A stretch of 36,921 nt of DNA, from the IMG/VR virus record IMGVR_UViG_3300024999_000238, positions 1 through 36,921 of that record, one strand, 5' to 3'. This document shows positions 23,077 to 29,312 of the stretch, in pieces. How positions within the stretch are numbered: position 1 is the first letter of the stretch; the number at the start of each line of letters is the position of its first letter. Both the position numbers and the translations under genes were made by a program. Below the pieces are notes generated by a model. The model was not told the DNA's origin and made no database searches. It saw only the letters and a list, made by a program, of their open reading frames with translations. The DNA is from a virus.

Positions 23077-23331
23077 ATGCCTAAATATTTAGTTAGAGCA
23101 CTTCAGCCCGATGGCTTTTGGAGGGGTGGTCTACATTTTCCTGCTGACGGTAGGGAAATTGACACGGAGCAATTGACCGAACAGCAAGTAAAGCTAATCA
23201 TGGGTGAAAAGAGGATGCTGCTTATAACTGAAGTACAGGAAAAACCAGAAGCGCCCAATGATCTGGAGAAAGATGCGAAAAATGCAAATGCGCCAGACCA
23301 TGAGAAAATAAAATCAGGGAAAGGAAAATAA
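23077..23331 (+). CDS. Mu gp35/FluMu-like head protein (84 aa)
   Basis: ATG at 23077 after AAAGGAG. The sequence PKYLVRALQPDGFWRGGLHF, then EQLTEQQVKLIMGEKRMLLI, resembles the FluMu N-terminal domain (HI1506-related), which pairs with gpT-type capsid genes in Mu-like phages. A Lys/Asn-rich tail follows. It is likely a minor head or joining component. Confidence 0.65.
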   Translation: MPKYLVRALQPDGFWRGGLHFPADGREIDTEQLTEQQVKLIMGEKRMLLITEVQEKPEAPNDLEKDAKNANAPDHEKIKSGKGK

Positions 23332-23334
23332 TTT

Positions 23335-23814
23335 ATGAAAAAATATTTAGGTGTCAAAATCATTGAGGCAGAGCCGATGAATTTAGGGGATTACAATAAT
23401 TTTAGAGGCTGGCCTATTCCGGAAAATGAAAATCCTTTAAGGGATGGGTATAAGGTTGTGTATTCTGACGGATATGTAAGTTGGTCGCCAAGGGAAATAT
23501 TTGAAGAAGCGTACCGACCAACCGATGGACTCACCCTTGGGTTGGCCATTGAAGCAGCAAAGAAAGGCTTTAAGGTGGCCCGTGCCGGTTGGTATGGAAA
23601 AGGTTTGTTTGTTGTCTACCAGAAAGGTTACCCACAGGGAATTCCGTGCAATAAGCAAACCGCTGAGGCGTGGGGTATGAATGAGGGTGACTTGTTCATA
23701 TGTAACCCGTACCTGCAAATTAAGCAGGCGGATGGCAGTCACAGTATGTGGGCGCCGAGTATAGGCGACGCTTTAGCTGAAGATTGGATGATAGTTGGCG
23801 GAGTGGCAGAGTAA
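23335..23814 (+). CDS. Tad2-domain protein (DUF2829, anti-Thoeris-like) with N-terminal extension
   Basis: Residues about 66-156 match the DUF2829/Tad2 fold: LTLGLAIEAAKKGFKVARAG, WYGKGLFVVYQKG, CNPYLQIKQADGSHSMWAPS, then DALAEDWMIV. Tad2 proteins sequester the cyclic nucleotide signals of Thoeris and related defences. Here the domain is fused to an N-terminal 60-residue domain (KYLGVKIIEAEPMNLGDYNN, YKVVYSDGYVSWSPREIFEE) seen in many phage proteins of unknown role. The gene sits among head-completion genes; its stop overlaps the next ATG. Domain identity is fairly sure; signal binding is untested. Confidence 0.8.
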   Translation: MKKYLGVKIIEAEPMNLGDYNNFRGWPIPENENPLRDGYKVVYSDGYVSWSPREIFEEAYRPTDGLTLGLAIEAAKKGFKVARAGWYGKGLFVVYQKGYPQGIPCNKQTAEAWGMNEGDLFICNPYLQIKQADGSHSMWAPSIGDALAEDWMIVGGVAE

Positions 23815-24239
23815 TGCCCTATCACATCCAGTCAGACGTTGAAGCCCTGCTTAAGCAGCTAAATTTTACCTTTACGGCAAACTCAAAAATAACTATCGTA
23901 GACGTGACAAAGTACATTGCCGATACCGACCGCTACATAGATAGTCGTCTAGCCAGTACCTACACGGTACCGGTTGTAGACACAGAAGCCAAAGCAATTC
24001 TTTTGCCTGTAGCTGCACAACTGACGGCGGCTAAATGTTGGCGTATTATCTACGCAGCCCAGCAGGGGGAGAGCAACAAGGCTAAGGAATGGGAAAACCA
24101 ATCCGAGAAGGTGCTCGGTATGGTAATTGCAAAAGAAATGAAATTTGGTGCGGCGGCTAAGGCTGGTTCGGTAAATACTCCCTATTCTGCCATGGCTGAT
24201 TCGGAGGTTATTTGGAAATTAAATACGGATCAGTGGTGA
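23814..24239 (+). CDS. Head-completion protein (Mu gp36-like, DUF1320)
   Basis: ATG at 23814 overlaps the Tad2-gene stop. The 141 residues have the DUF1320 pattern: an N-terminal helix, DVTKYIADTDRYIDSRLAST as the conserved DxxIxxRL core, and a TAAKCWRIIYA helix. This family joins portal and tail (adaptor). Its place between capsid and gpG-like genes is as in Mu. Confidence 0.85.
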   Translation: MPYHIQSDVEALLKQLNFTFTANSKITIVDVTKYIADTDRYIDSRLASTYTVPVVDTEAKAILLPVAAQLTAAKCWRIIYAAQQGESNKAKEWENQSEKVLGMVIAKEMKFGAAAKAGSVNTPYSAMADSEVIWKLNTDQW

Positions 24240-24243
24240 TGTT

Positions 24244-24768
24244 ATGCTGAACCTTAGATTTGAAGTGGCCGGAGATGTTCAGTTGTCCAGGATGCTGGAC
24301 CGGGTGAGCGAAGACCTGTCCAATATGAGGCCTGCCTGGGACAGAATACACCAGAATTTCCTCGAAGGTGAGCACGGCACTTTTTCGCTGGAAGGTGCCT
24401 TTGGCGGTAAAGCTAAGTGGAAGCCTCTTAGTCCAAAGTATGAACTATGGAAAGAGCAGCGATACCCTGGGCAGCCTATTTTAGTTTTAACAGGTTCCTT
24501 ACGAGCGAGTTTAGTGCAATCAAGTGACCCTGATCATATCTATGAACCTACTGACGCAGGAGTTTCTATTGGTACAAAGATACGTACTCCCAACGGTAGA
24601 TGGAATCTTGGGTTGCTTCATCAAAAGGGAACCAGTAAAATGCCTGCCCGTCCTCCGGTTGAACTAACTGCACAGCAGAAAAACGAATGGGTAAGCATAA
24701 TGCACGACTGGCTTTGGGTTGAAGTTTTGCCATGGCAAAGTCAATCAGAATTAAGCCCGCCGAGGTGA
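24244..24768 (+). CDS. Phage virion morphogenesis protein (Mu gpG-like)
   Basis: The 174-residue protein shows the gpG/phage tail completion pattern: MLDRVSEDLSNMRPAWDRIH, then WKPLSPKYELWKEQRYPGQP and LVLTGSLRASLV. It is thought to act in tail completion or head-tail joining. ATG start, 4 bp after the preceding stop. Confidence 0.85.
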   Translation: MLNLRFEVAGDVQLSRMLDRVSEDLSNMRPAWDRIHQNFLEGEHGTFSLEGAFGGKAKWKPLSPKYELWKEQRYPGQPILVLTGSLRASLVQSSDPDHIYEPTDAGVSIGTKIRTPNGRWNLGLLHQKGTSKMPARPPVELTAQQKNEWVSIMHDWLWVEVLPWQSQSELSPPR

Positions 24769-24772
24769 GAAA

Positions 24773-25228
24773 ATGCCTAATGCAGAAAAAATAACTGATG
24801 TTTGTAAGTCAGTTATCGTTAACAATATTGAGGCTAAGCTGGCCGAGATAGACGCAGAGAACGGCAAGGGGATTGTCACATCTACTCCTGCAGAGTATTT
24901 CAGCAGGGAAATAGACGAAAATATGATGGTCAATTACCCAGCCTGCAAGATTAACTACCTGCGTTTTTCAAAGATTGATGAGTATACCTGGCGGCACTAT
25001 CTAAACATCGAGTTTTACCAGGCCAATCACGACCAGGACGAACTTGAAATACAAATCAAAAGGATGGCCGCTGCTGGCCAAGAAATCCTTGAAAAAGAAG
25101 CTAACTGGCACGGGTACGGCTATAATCCGCAGGTTAGTGATGGGTTTATAAGCAGCGTTTTGCCTATGGAACATGGCTTTCTGCGTGCCTGCCGGTTGCA
25201 GTTTAGCGTAGAAACTATTGAGGAGTGA
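24773..25228 (+). CDS. Tail completion/terminator-like protein (Mu gp37-like position)
   Basis: ATG at 24773 with GAGGTGAG upstream. The 151 residues are mixed alpha/beta, with the segments YTWRHYLNIEFYQANHDQDE and RACRLQFSVETIEE, typical of tail-terminator proteins that cap the tail tube. Identity is inferred from size, fold pattern and position between gpG-like and tube genes. Confidence 0.6.
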   Translation: MPNAEKITDVCKSVIVNNIEAKLAEIDAENGKGIVTSTPAEYFSREIDENMMVNYPACKINYLRFSKIDEYTWRHYLNIEFYQANHDQDELEIQIKRMAAAGQEILEKEANWHGYGYNPQVSDGFISSVLPMEHGFLRACRLQFSVETIEE

Positions 25229-25233
25229 TTTAC

Positions 25234-25785
25234 ATGCCCACAAATGTTAACCTAATCCATGTTGGGGCCGGTACATTGTCGCTTGATGAAGGATTATCAA
25301 GTGCCCTTACCGTTTCGGTATCTGACGATGGAGGATCGCTTGCCTATTCTCAAAGCCTTGAATTTATTGAAATTGAAGAGGCTATCGGGGCTGTTGATGC
25401 TTATATTACGGGTGAAGAATGCACTTTTTCGATAACCTGCAAGGAAAGTGAAGCGGCAAAAGTAAAGATGGCTATGGGCCACGGTACCATAACCACTACG
25501 GCGGCTGCCGCTGGCGTAAAGGGCAAAGATGAACTTGAGTTTGGAAGTAGTAGTGCGGTTACTAAAAGGACACTGAAATACACTGTTCCTCGCAGGCATA
25601 ACCCAGCTCTTAACATAATTATTGAGTTATGGAGCGTGGTGGCAGTTCCCAAGCTGGAGAAAAAGTTCACCAAAAAAGGCCAAACAATGATCGCTATGAC
25701 TTTCCGTGCAATCAACGACATGACAAAGACTGCCGGGAAGCGCCTTGGCAAGATCACGTATGAAACTGCTGAAGCGACAAGCTAA
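25234..25785 (+). CDS. Major tail tube protein (siphovirus type)
   Basis: ATG at 25234 is preferred over an in-frame ATG... at 25225 because GAGGAGTGA lies upstream. The 183 residues are beta-rich (VNLIHVGAGTLSLDE, GGSLAYSQSLEFIEIEEAIG) with an Ala-rich central loop. No sheath protein gene lies nearby, which fits a non-contractile tail. The C-terminal strand pair (TMIAMTFRAINDMTKTAGK) is typical of tube proteins. Confidence 0.7.
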   Translation: MPTNVNLIHVGAGTLSLDEGLSSALTVSVSDDGGSLAYSQSLEFIEIEEAIGAVDAYITGEECTFSITCKESEAAKVKMAMGHGTITTTAAAAGVKGKDELEFGSSSAVTKRTLKYTVPRRHNPALNIIIELWSVVAVPKLEKKFTKKGQTMIAMTFRAINDMTKTAGKRLGKITYETAEATS

Positions 25786-25800
25786 GGGAGGTCTAATTAA

Positions 25801-26133
25801 ATGGCAAGAACTGCATTGGCTGTACAATCCTGTGCTATAACTGGACTAGAAACTGTTTACACTGCCGCTAACGTTGATGGTCATAGCGTAGCAAATAACG
25901 GAGAAATGTTTTTGCACGTTAAAAATGAGGCTGTAGCTGATATAACCGTCACCCTGGTAAGTGTCGCCGACCCGTGGGGCAGGACAGGGGATCGTGCGGT
26001 TGTTGTTTCGGCAGGTGAAGAAAGAATGATAGGGCCAATACCACCACATCTTTTCAACCAGGCCGATGGCACGGTTAACGTAAACTTTTCAGCTGTTACG
26101 ACTGTAACTATAGCTGCTATAAAGCTGAGGTAA
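25801..26133 (+). CDS. Small beta-rich structural protein (110 aa)
   Basis: ATG after GGGAGG. The Val/Thr/Ala-rich sequence with alternating strands (TVTLVSVADPWGRTGDRAVV, then GEERMIGPIPPHLF) predicts a beta-sandwich like small virion decoration proteins. It lies between tube and tail genes. No specific family recognised. Confidence 0.6.
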   Translation: MARTALAVQSCAITGLETVYTAANVDGHSVANNGEMFLHVKNEAVADITVTLVSVADPWGRTGDRAVVVSAGEERMIGPIPPHLFNQADGTVNVNFSAVTTVTIAAIKLR

Positions 26134-26137
26134 TAAC

Positions 26138-27076
26138 ATGGATACATTAATTCGCGAAACAAAACCAAAGCCGGGGCAATTGCCAGAGATTATCCCGGCT
26201 CAATATTGGGACCCTGATTCAGATGATGGAAATGGTGCTTACGAAAAGATTCGCGGTACCAGAGGGGCTCCTAGGGTGCTGTTGTGGGGTGTTGACGGGG
26301 CCCCGTTGCTAACAGAGGAATACCCGGGCCATATGGATATGATTGATAGGGCGGCCCGGTTATTAGGTAAAGTGAGTGCTGATGATGGATCGCTAGTTAC
26401 TCTTGGTGCTATCGCTGATGCTGTAGTAGCGGCTGGTGCTACCGGGACACTGAGCGCAAAACTTAGGCGGCTAACAACTGACCTGGATGCTTTACTTACA
26501 AAAGTTGGTGAAATTCAAGCCAGTCCAACGGCAAATACGATACTCGCCCGCTTAAAAGATATCAAGGATGGTATCCCACTAACTGGTAGTTCAGTGGTGG
26601 TAGGAAAGGTTGGAATTGACCAGACAACTGATGGTACAACAAATAAAGTTTCTGCCGAAAATAAGGTAAGCAACGGTACAACCTTAGACACCTGGCGTAA
26701 TAATGTGCAAAAAACATTACTTGCATCAGCAGCAAGAACAACTGCAACAACAAGTCCTGTGCAAGATAATTATAATGCGCGTGGGGTTGTTTTGACCTTA
26801 AATGTTACGGCAAATCCAGGTGGTGCAGAAACGCTTGAATTGAGGTTGTATTACAGGGTTGGTGTTACAGGTGGTCTTTTTGCAAAAATGGCAATACCGG
26901 CAGCAACGAACGCTACATACTCATTAATTGTTTGTCCTGGTTCAAGCGGAACACCTGAGACTGCCGCAGCCTACAAAACATATTCTTTGGCTATCCCAAG
27001 GCAATATGTAGCAAATGTAACACCTTCAGGGGCAGGTTCGTGGACATACGAATTAACTGCTACTGAAATTGTTTAG
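26138..27076 (+). CDS. Structural protein with C-terminal beta-sandwich (312 aa)
   Basis: The N-terminus is Pro-rich (TKPKPGQLPEIIPAQYWDPD). A central helical region (VSADDGSLVTLGAIADAVVA, LRRLTTDLDALLTKV) resembles trimeric fibre stalks. The C-terminal 110 residues (TLNVTANPGGAETLELRLYY) form a beta-sandwich. It may decorate the tail tube or be a short fibre. Function is not established. Confidence 0.6.
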   Translation: MDTLIRETKPKPGQLPEIIPAQYWDPDSDDGNGAYEKIRGTRGAPRVLLWGVDGAPLLTEEYPGHMDMIDRAARLLGKVSADDGSLVTLGAIADAVVAAGATGTLSAKLRRLTTDLDALLTKVGEIQASPTANTILARLKDIKDGIPLTGSSVVVGKVGIDQTTDGTTNKVSAENKVSNGTTLDTWRNNVQKTLLASAARTTATTSPVQDNYNARGVVLTLNVTANPGGAETLELRLYYRVGVTGGLFAKMAIPAATNATYSLIVCPGSSGTPETAAAYKTYSLAIPRQYVANVTPSGAGSWTYELTATEIV

Positions 27077-27089
27077 GGGGGGTGTATAG

Positions 27090-27296
27090 GTGTTAGATAC
27101 AAAAGTTTTTAATACAGCAACAGATTACGTTTTTAGCGTTACTGATGGAGCAGATACTTATGAGTATAGCTTTGCAAAAGAAGTATCAGAAGGACAGGAT
27201 CTGACTACTTATCTGCAAAACTGCAAACGAGAAGCGGAATTACTTGCGCAACTCGAAATTGACCAAAAAGTGTCACCGCAGGAAATAATTATTTAG
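27090..27296 (+). CDS. Small tail-region protein (68 aa)
   Basis: GTG at 27090 after GGGGGGG. The sequence FVFSVTDGADTYEYSFAKE-like start (actual YVFSVTDGADTYEYSF) is beta-rich and a helix NCKREAELLAQLEIDQK follows. Unknown function. It is the last late gene before the repressor-integrase cassette. Confidence 0.6.
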   Translation: MLDTKVFNTATDYVFSVTDGADTYEYSFAKEVSEGQDLTTYLQNCKREAELLAQLEIDQKVSPQEIII

Positions 27297-27298
27297 CG

Positions 27299-27320
27299 AG
27301 CTAACGAAAATGCGTTAGCT
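27299..27320. repeat. Inverted repeat with 6-bp spacer; candidate recombination core
   Basis: AGCTAACG (27299-27306) and CGTTAGCT (27313-27320) are perfect 8-bp arms around AAAATG. The arm-spacer-arm geometry suits a tyrosine-recombinase crossover site. It lies at the left edge of the cassette and 403 bp from the integrase start. A perfect palindrome CCGGGCCCGG follows at 27331-27340. As RNA the repeat is a hairpin without U-tract, so a terminator is less likely. Confidence 0.35.
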
Positions 27321-27351
27321 AGCTGATGAACCGGGCCCGGAAGGATAACAA

Positions 27352-27378
27352 AAAGCCACCCGGTTTTAAGGTGGCTTT
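27352..27378 (-). terminator. Rho-independent terminator of the repressor gene (bidirectional)
   Basis: AAAGCCACC (27352-27360) pairs with GGTGGCTTT (27370-27378) around a 9-nt loop. On the minus strand it is followed by a T-run (CTTTTTG), just after the repressor stop. On the + strand the stem is followed by TTTAAAATTT, so it may also stop late transcripts entering the cassette. Confidence 0.8.
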
Positions 27379-27383
27379 AAAAT

Positions 27384-27599
27384 TTAATCTTCTTTTAGAT
27401 ATAGTAAATCGGCTATGTTAATTTTAAGATATTCGCAAAGCTTAGTAATAAGGTCTTCCGGATAATGTTTCATTTCGTCGTTGTAAAACTGCCTAACGCT
27501 TGCAAACCTGTAGTCAATATCTCTGGATACTTGCCGGATAGATAATTTCCGGTCATCTAGAATTTCTTTTAAATTTGAATGCAACTTTAAGGCACTCAC
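27384..27599 (-). CDS. XRE/Cro-type HTH repressor (71 aa)
   Basis: GTG start at 27599 follows AGGGAGGTG; the reading from 27608 would put its start inside the ribosome binding site. Residues about 10-60 form the five-helix Cro/CI fold, with LSIRQVSRDIDYRFASVRQF as the helix-turn-helix and LITKLCEYLKINIADLLYL at the end. No C-terminal dimerisation or cleavage domain is present. Divergent from the integrase, with three operators between them; O1 overlaps its own promoter, so it should autoregulate. Confidence 0.85.
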   Translation of the reverse strand: MSALKLHSNLKEILDDRKLSIRQVSRDIDYRFASVRQFYNDEMKHYPEDLITKLCEYLKINIADLLYLKED

Positions 27600-27620
27600 G
27601 GGCAGCACCTCCCTACCTTT

Positions 27621-27648
27621 ATTATAATTGATACGAAAAAAGTTTCAA
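27621..27648 (-). promoter_or_regulatory. Repressor promoter
   Basis: On the minus strand, TTGAAA (27648-27643), a 16-bp spacer and TATAAT (27626-27621). The predicted start near 27614 lies at the ribosome binding site, so the leader is very short. O1 (27630-27646) covers the spacer and -35. Confidence 0.75.
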
Positions 27649-27704
27649 GTATAATATTGATACTAATTTAGTATCGTGATATACTTAGATACGAAAATAG
27701 TATC
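27630..27704. promoter_or_regulatory. Three 17-bp repressor operators with exact 29-bp phasing
   Basis: O1 is GATACGAAAAAAGTTTC (27630-27646), O2 GATACTAATTTAGTATC (27659-27675, perfect palindrome) and O3 GATACGAAAATAGTATC (27688-27704). All have the GATAC-N7-GTATC form, O1 with a degenerate right arm. Start-to-start distance is 29 bp in both cases. O1 covers the repressor promoter, O2 the integrase -35 and O3 its start site. Confidence 0.8.
27657..27685 (+). promoter_or_regulatory. Integrase promoter
   Basis: TTGATA (27657-27662), 17-bp spacer, TATACT (27680-27685): a near-consensus sigma-A promoter. Start is expected near 27692, inside O3, giving a leader of about 30 nt to ATG 27723. Confidence 0.8.
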
Positions 27705-27722
27705 AATTTGGAGGTGCTGCCA

Positions 27723-28565
27723 ATGTTATTGTCGAAAGCATGGAAACTTTACGAAGCGGACAAGCGTCTTTTAGGATACTCGCTACATACGCTTAAAGCC
27801 TATCAACTGCAGTCTAACTTGTTAATTAGGCACATAGGCGACGTCGAAACTGAGGAAGTTACCCATGTAGCACTTAAAGAGTATTTGATTAAGCAGGACC
27901 ATCTCAAACCTGCCAGTATCGGACATAGAATAAAGTTTATACGCGCCTTCTTTAGATACCTACATGAAGAAGGTTTCATTGAACGCAATGTTTCCTCGAA
28001 ACTGAAGGAACCAAAGCAGGGCGCCAGGATCCCAAAGGCGCTGAACACTGAAGAAGTGGAATTGCTACGGGATGCCTGCAGTAGTTCGCTGGAAAAGGCG
28101 CTCACTGAATTTTTCTACGCCACAGGATGTCGGATAGGCGAAGTTTTTGGACTGAACATAAAAGACATTAATTGGCAGACAAGATCCGCTCTTGTCATTG
28201 GCAAGGGTAACAAACAGCGCGAAGTGTATTTCACTGAGAGGTGCAGGATATGGCTGCAGAAATATTTACAGAGTCGGACCGATGAACATGAAGCCCTGTT
28301 TGTAACAGTCAGAAAACCTATCCGACGTATGTCGATAGCCAGAATCAGGGAGATAGTGAAAGATATCGCCAAACACTCTGAGGTGGAAGTAAATGTCTAT
28401 CCGCACAGATGGCGGCATACGACAGCAACTACGATGTTGGAGAATGGGGCTCCATTACATGTTATTATGTCCAGCATGGGGCACGCCCGTCCCAGTACCA
28501 CGATGATTTATGCCCAGCTCTCCGGGGAGCGTCGGAGGCAGGAGTATAATAAATATTTTAGGTAG
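27723..28565 (+). CDS. int: Tyrosine recombinase/integrase
   Basis: ATG at 27723, 6 nt after GGAGGTG. The 280-residue protein has the N-terminal SAM-like DNA-binding domain (KAWKLYEADKRLLGYSLHTL) and a complete catalytic domain: R137 in GCRIGEV, K161 in GKGNKQREV, H228 and R231 in HRWRH, H254 in GHARPS and the nucleophile Y263. There is no AP2-like arm-binding domain, so it resembles XerC/D in size more than large phage integrases. It would integrate and excise the phage or invert or move a local segment. It lies inside the tail gene cluster, with its own promoter and terminator. Confidence 0.93.
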   Translation: MLLSKAWKLYEADKRLLGYSLHTLKAYQLQSNLLIRHIGDVETEEVTHVALKEYLIKQDHLKPASIGHRIKFIRAFFRYLHEEGFIERNVSSKLKEPKQGARIPKALNTEEVELLRDACSSSLEKALTEFFYATGCRIGEVFGLNIKDINWQTRSALVIGKGNKQREVYFTERCRIWLQKYLQSRTDEHEALFVTVRKPIRRMSIARIREIVKDIAKHSEVEVNVYPHRWRHTTATTMLENGAPLHVIMSSMGHARPSTTMIYAQLSGERRRQEYNKYFR

Positions 28566-28587
28566 ACCGTCCTTTTAGGGCGGTTTT
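28566..28587 (+). terminator. Rho-independent terminator after integrase
   Basis: ACCGTCC (28566-28572) pairs with GGGCGGT (28578-28584, one G-U pair) around a 5-nt loop, followed by TTTTAAATTT. It begins 1 bp after the integrase stop and lies 22 bp before the tail chaperone gene, so late transcription must read through or restart. Confidence 0.75.
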
Positions 28588-28608
28588 AAATTTAAGGGGG
28601 GCAAACTT

Positions 28609-29046
28609 ATGATTTGCGAAGTAAACAATACCATAGAACAAAAAATAGAGGCTATTAAAACCCGTACTCCGGATCAGAAAATGACCCGCGAAGGTGTACC
28701 CGTCAGTATTGGCGGGAAAACGTTTGAAATTAAGCCCTTGGTTCGCAAACAGGCCCGGGCTTTTCGCCAAAAGTGGGCTGAGATGGCCGGAAAGTTTCTA
28801 CATATTAATGCCGAACTGACTGATAAAGCCTCTCCTATTAATTCAGTTGTTGCGCTTCTTGATAATCTAGGAGAAGCCGAACCCTTGCAGTTAAATGCAC
28901 TTATCACAGCTATTCCGGAGCTGACCGGAAAAGAAGACTGGATCGATGATAACGCCACAAATGAGGAGTTGGCAGAGGCTATGTTGCTAGCTCTACATAT
29001 GAACGGCATGGGAAACCCTATGAACCCCCGGCAGAGGGGGATGTAA
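28609..29046 (+). CDS. Tail assembly chaperone (lambda gpG-like), unshifted product
   Basis: ATG at 28609 after AAGGGGGG. The 145-residue protein (ISIGGKTFEIKPLVRKQARA-like core; actual VSIGGKTFEIKPLVRKQARA) has the helical layout of tail chaperones and lies just before the tape measure gene, as in lambda G. The slippery heptamer near its end allows a longer frameshifted form. Confidence 0.8.
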   Translation: MICEVNNTIEQKIEAIKTRTPDQKMTREGVPVSIGGKTFEIKPLVRKQARAFRQKWAEMAGKFLHINAELTDKASPINSVVALLDNLGEAEPLQLNALITAIPELTGKEDWIDDNATNEELAEAMLLALHMNGMGNPMNPRQRGM

Positions 29047-29312
29047 CATTAGCTAACGCTTATGAAGCATTTATGACTGCTTTCCCTGCTTACACGGTTG
29101 ATAAAATTGAAAATGAGCTTACCGATGACCAAATTGTCTTATTAATGGAAAGCCGGGTAGACAGAGTTGGAGGCGAATCAGAGCAGGTATCTACTGAAAG
29201 CCTCGCACTGAAAGCACTGAACAACAAAGGAAAAGTTAACAAAATAGATATTGAGGACCTTGAAAACATGCCTGGATTTGCAGTGGAAAAGGTGGTGGTG
29301 AACCGTGGCTAG
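28609..29312 (+). CDS. Tail assembly chaperone, -1 frameshift product (GT-like, about 234 aa)
   Basis: Ribosomes slipping -1 on GGGAAAC (29010-29016) continue in the other frame with PYEPPAEGDVTLANAYEAFM and on to a stop at 29310-29312, which overlaps the tape measure start. The second-frame segment is open well upstream of its first ATG (29073), has no ribosome binding site, and reads as ordinary protein. This is the G/GT arrangement of lambda and most siphoviruses; the GT tail recruits tube protein to the tape measure. Confidence 0.8.
29010..29040 (+). promoter_or_regulatory. -1 programmed frameshift site
   Basis: G-GGA-AAC is read in the chaperone frame and can re-pair as GGG-AAA. Eight nt downstream, CCCCC (29025-29029) and GGGGG (29036-29040) form a stem with a 6-nt loop, the expected stimulator. 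Confidence 0.8.

Larger units (their letters stand above)
27601..27721. repeat. 12-bp inverted repeat bracketing the operator region
   Basis: GGCAGCACCTCC (27601-27612) and GGAGGTGCTGCC (27710-27721) are perfect inverted copies. Each contains the ribosome binding site of one divergent gene and ends 1-2 bp before its start codon. The repeat may equalise translation of repressor and integrase. Confidence 0.7.

Noticed and set aside
27361-28589. CGGTTTTAA direct repeats (27361 and 28581) as target-site duplication of an inserted cassette
   Set aside because: Both copies lie within terminator hairpins, where such sequence is expected; 9 bp is too weak evidence.
29073-29312. Independent 79-aa gene with ATG at 29073
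   Set aside because: The frame is open well upstream, lacks a ribosome binding site at 29073 and continues the chaperone through the GGGAAAC site; treated as the frameshift extension.
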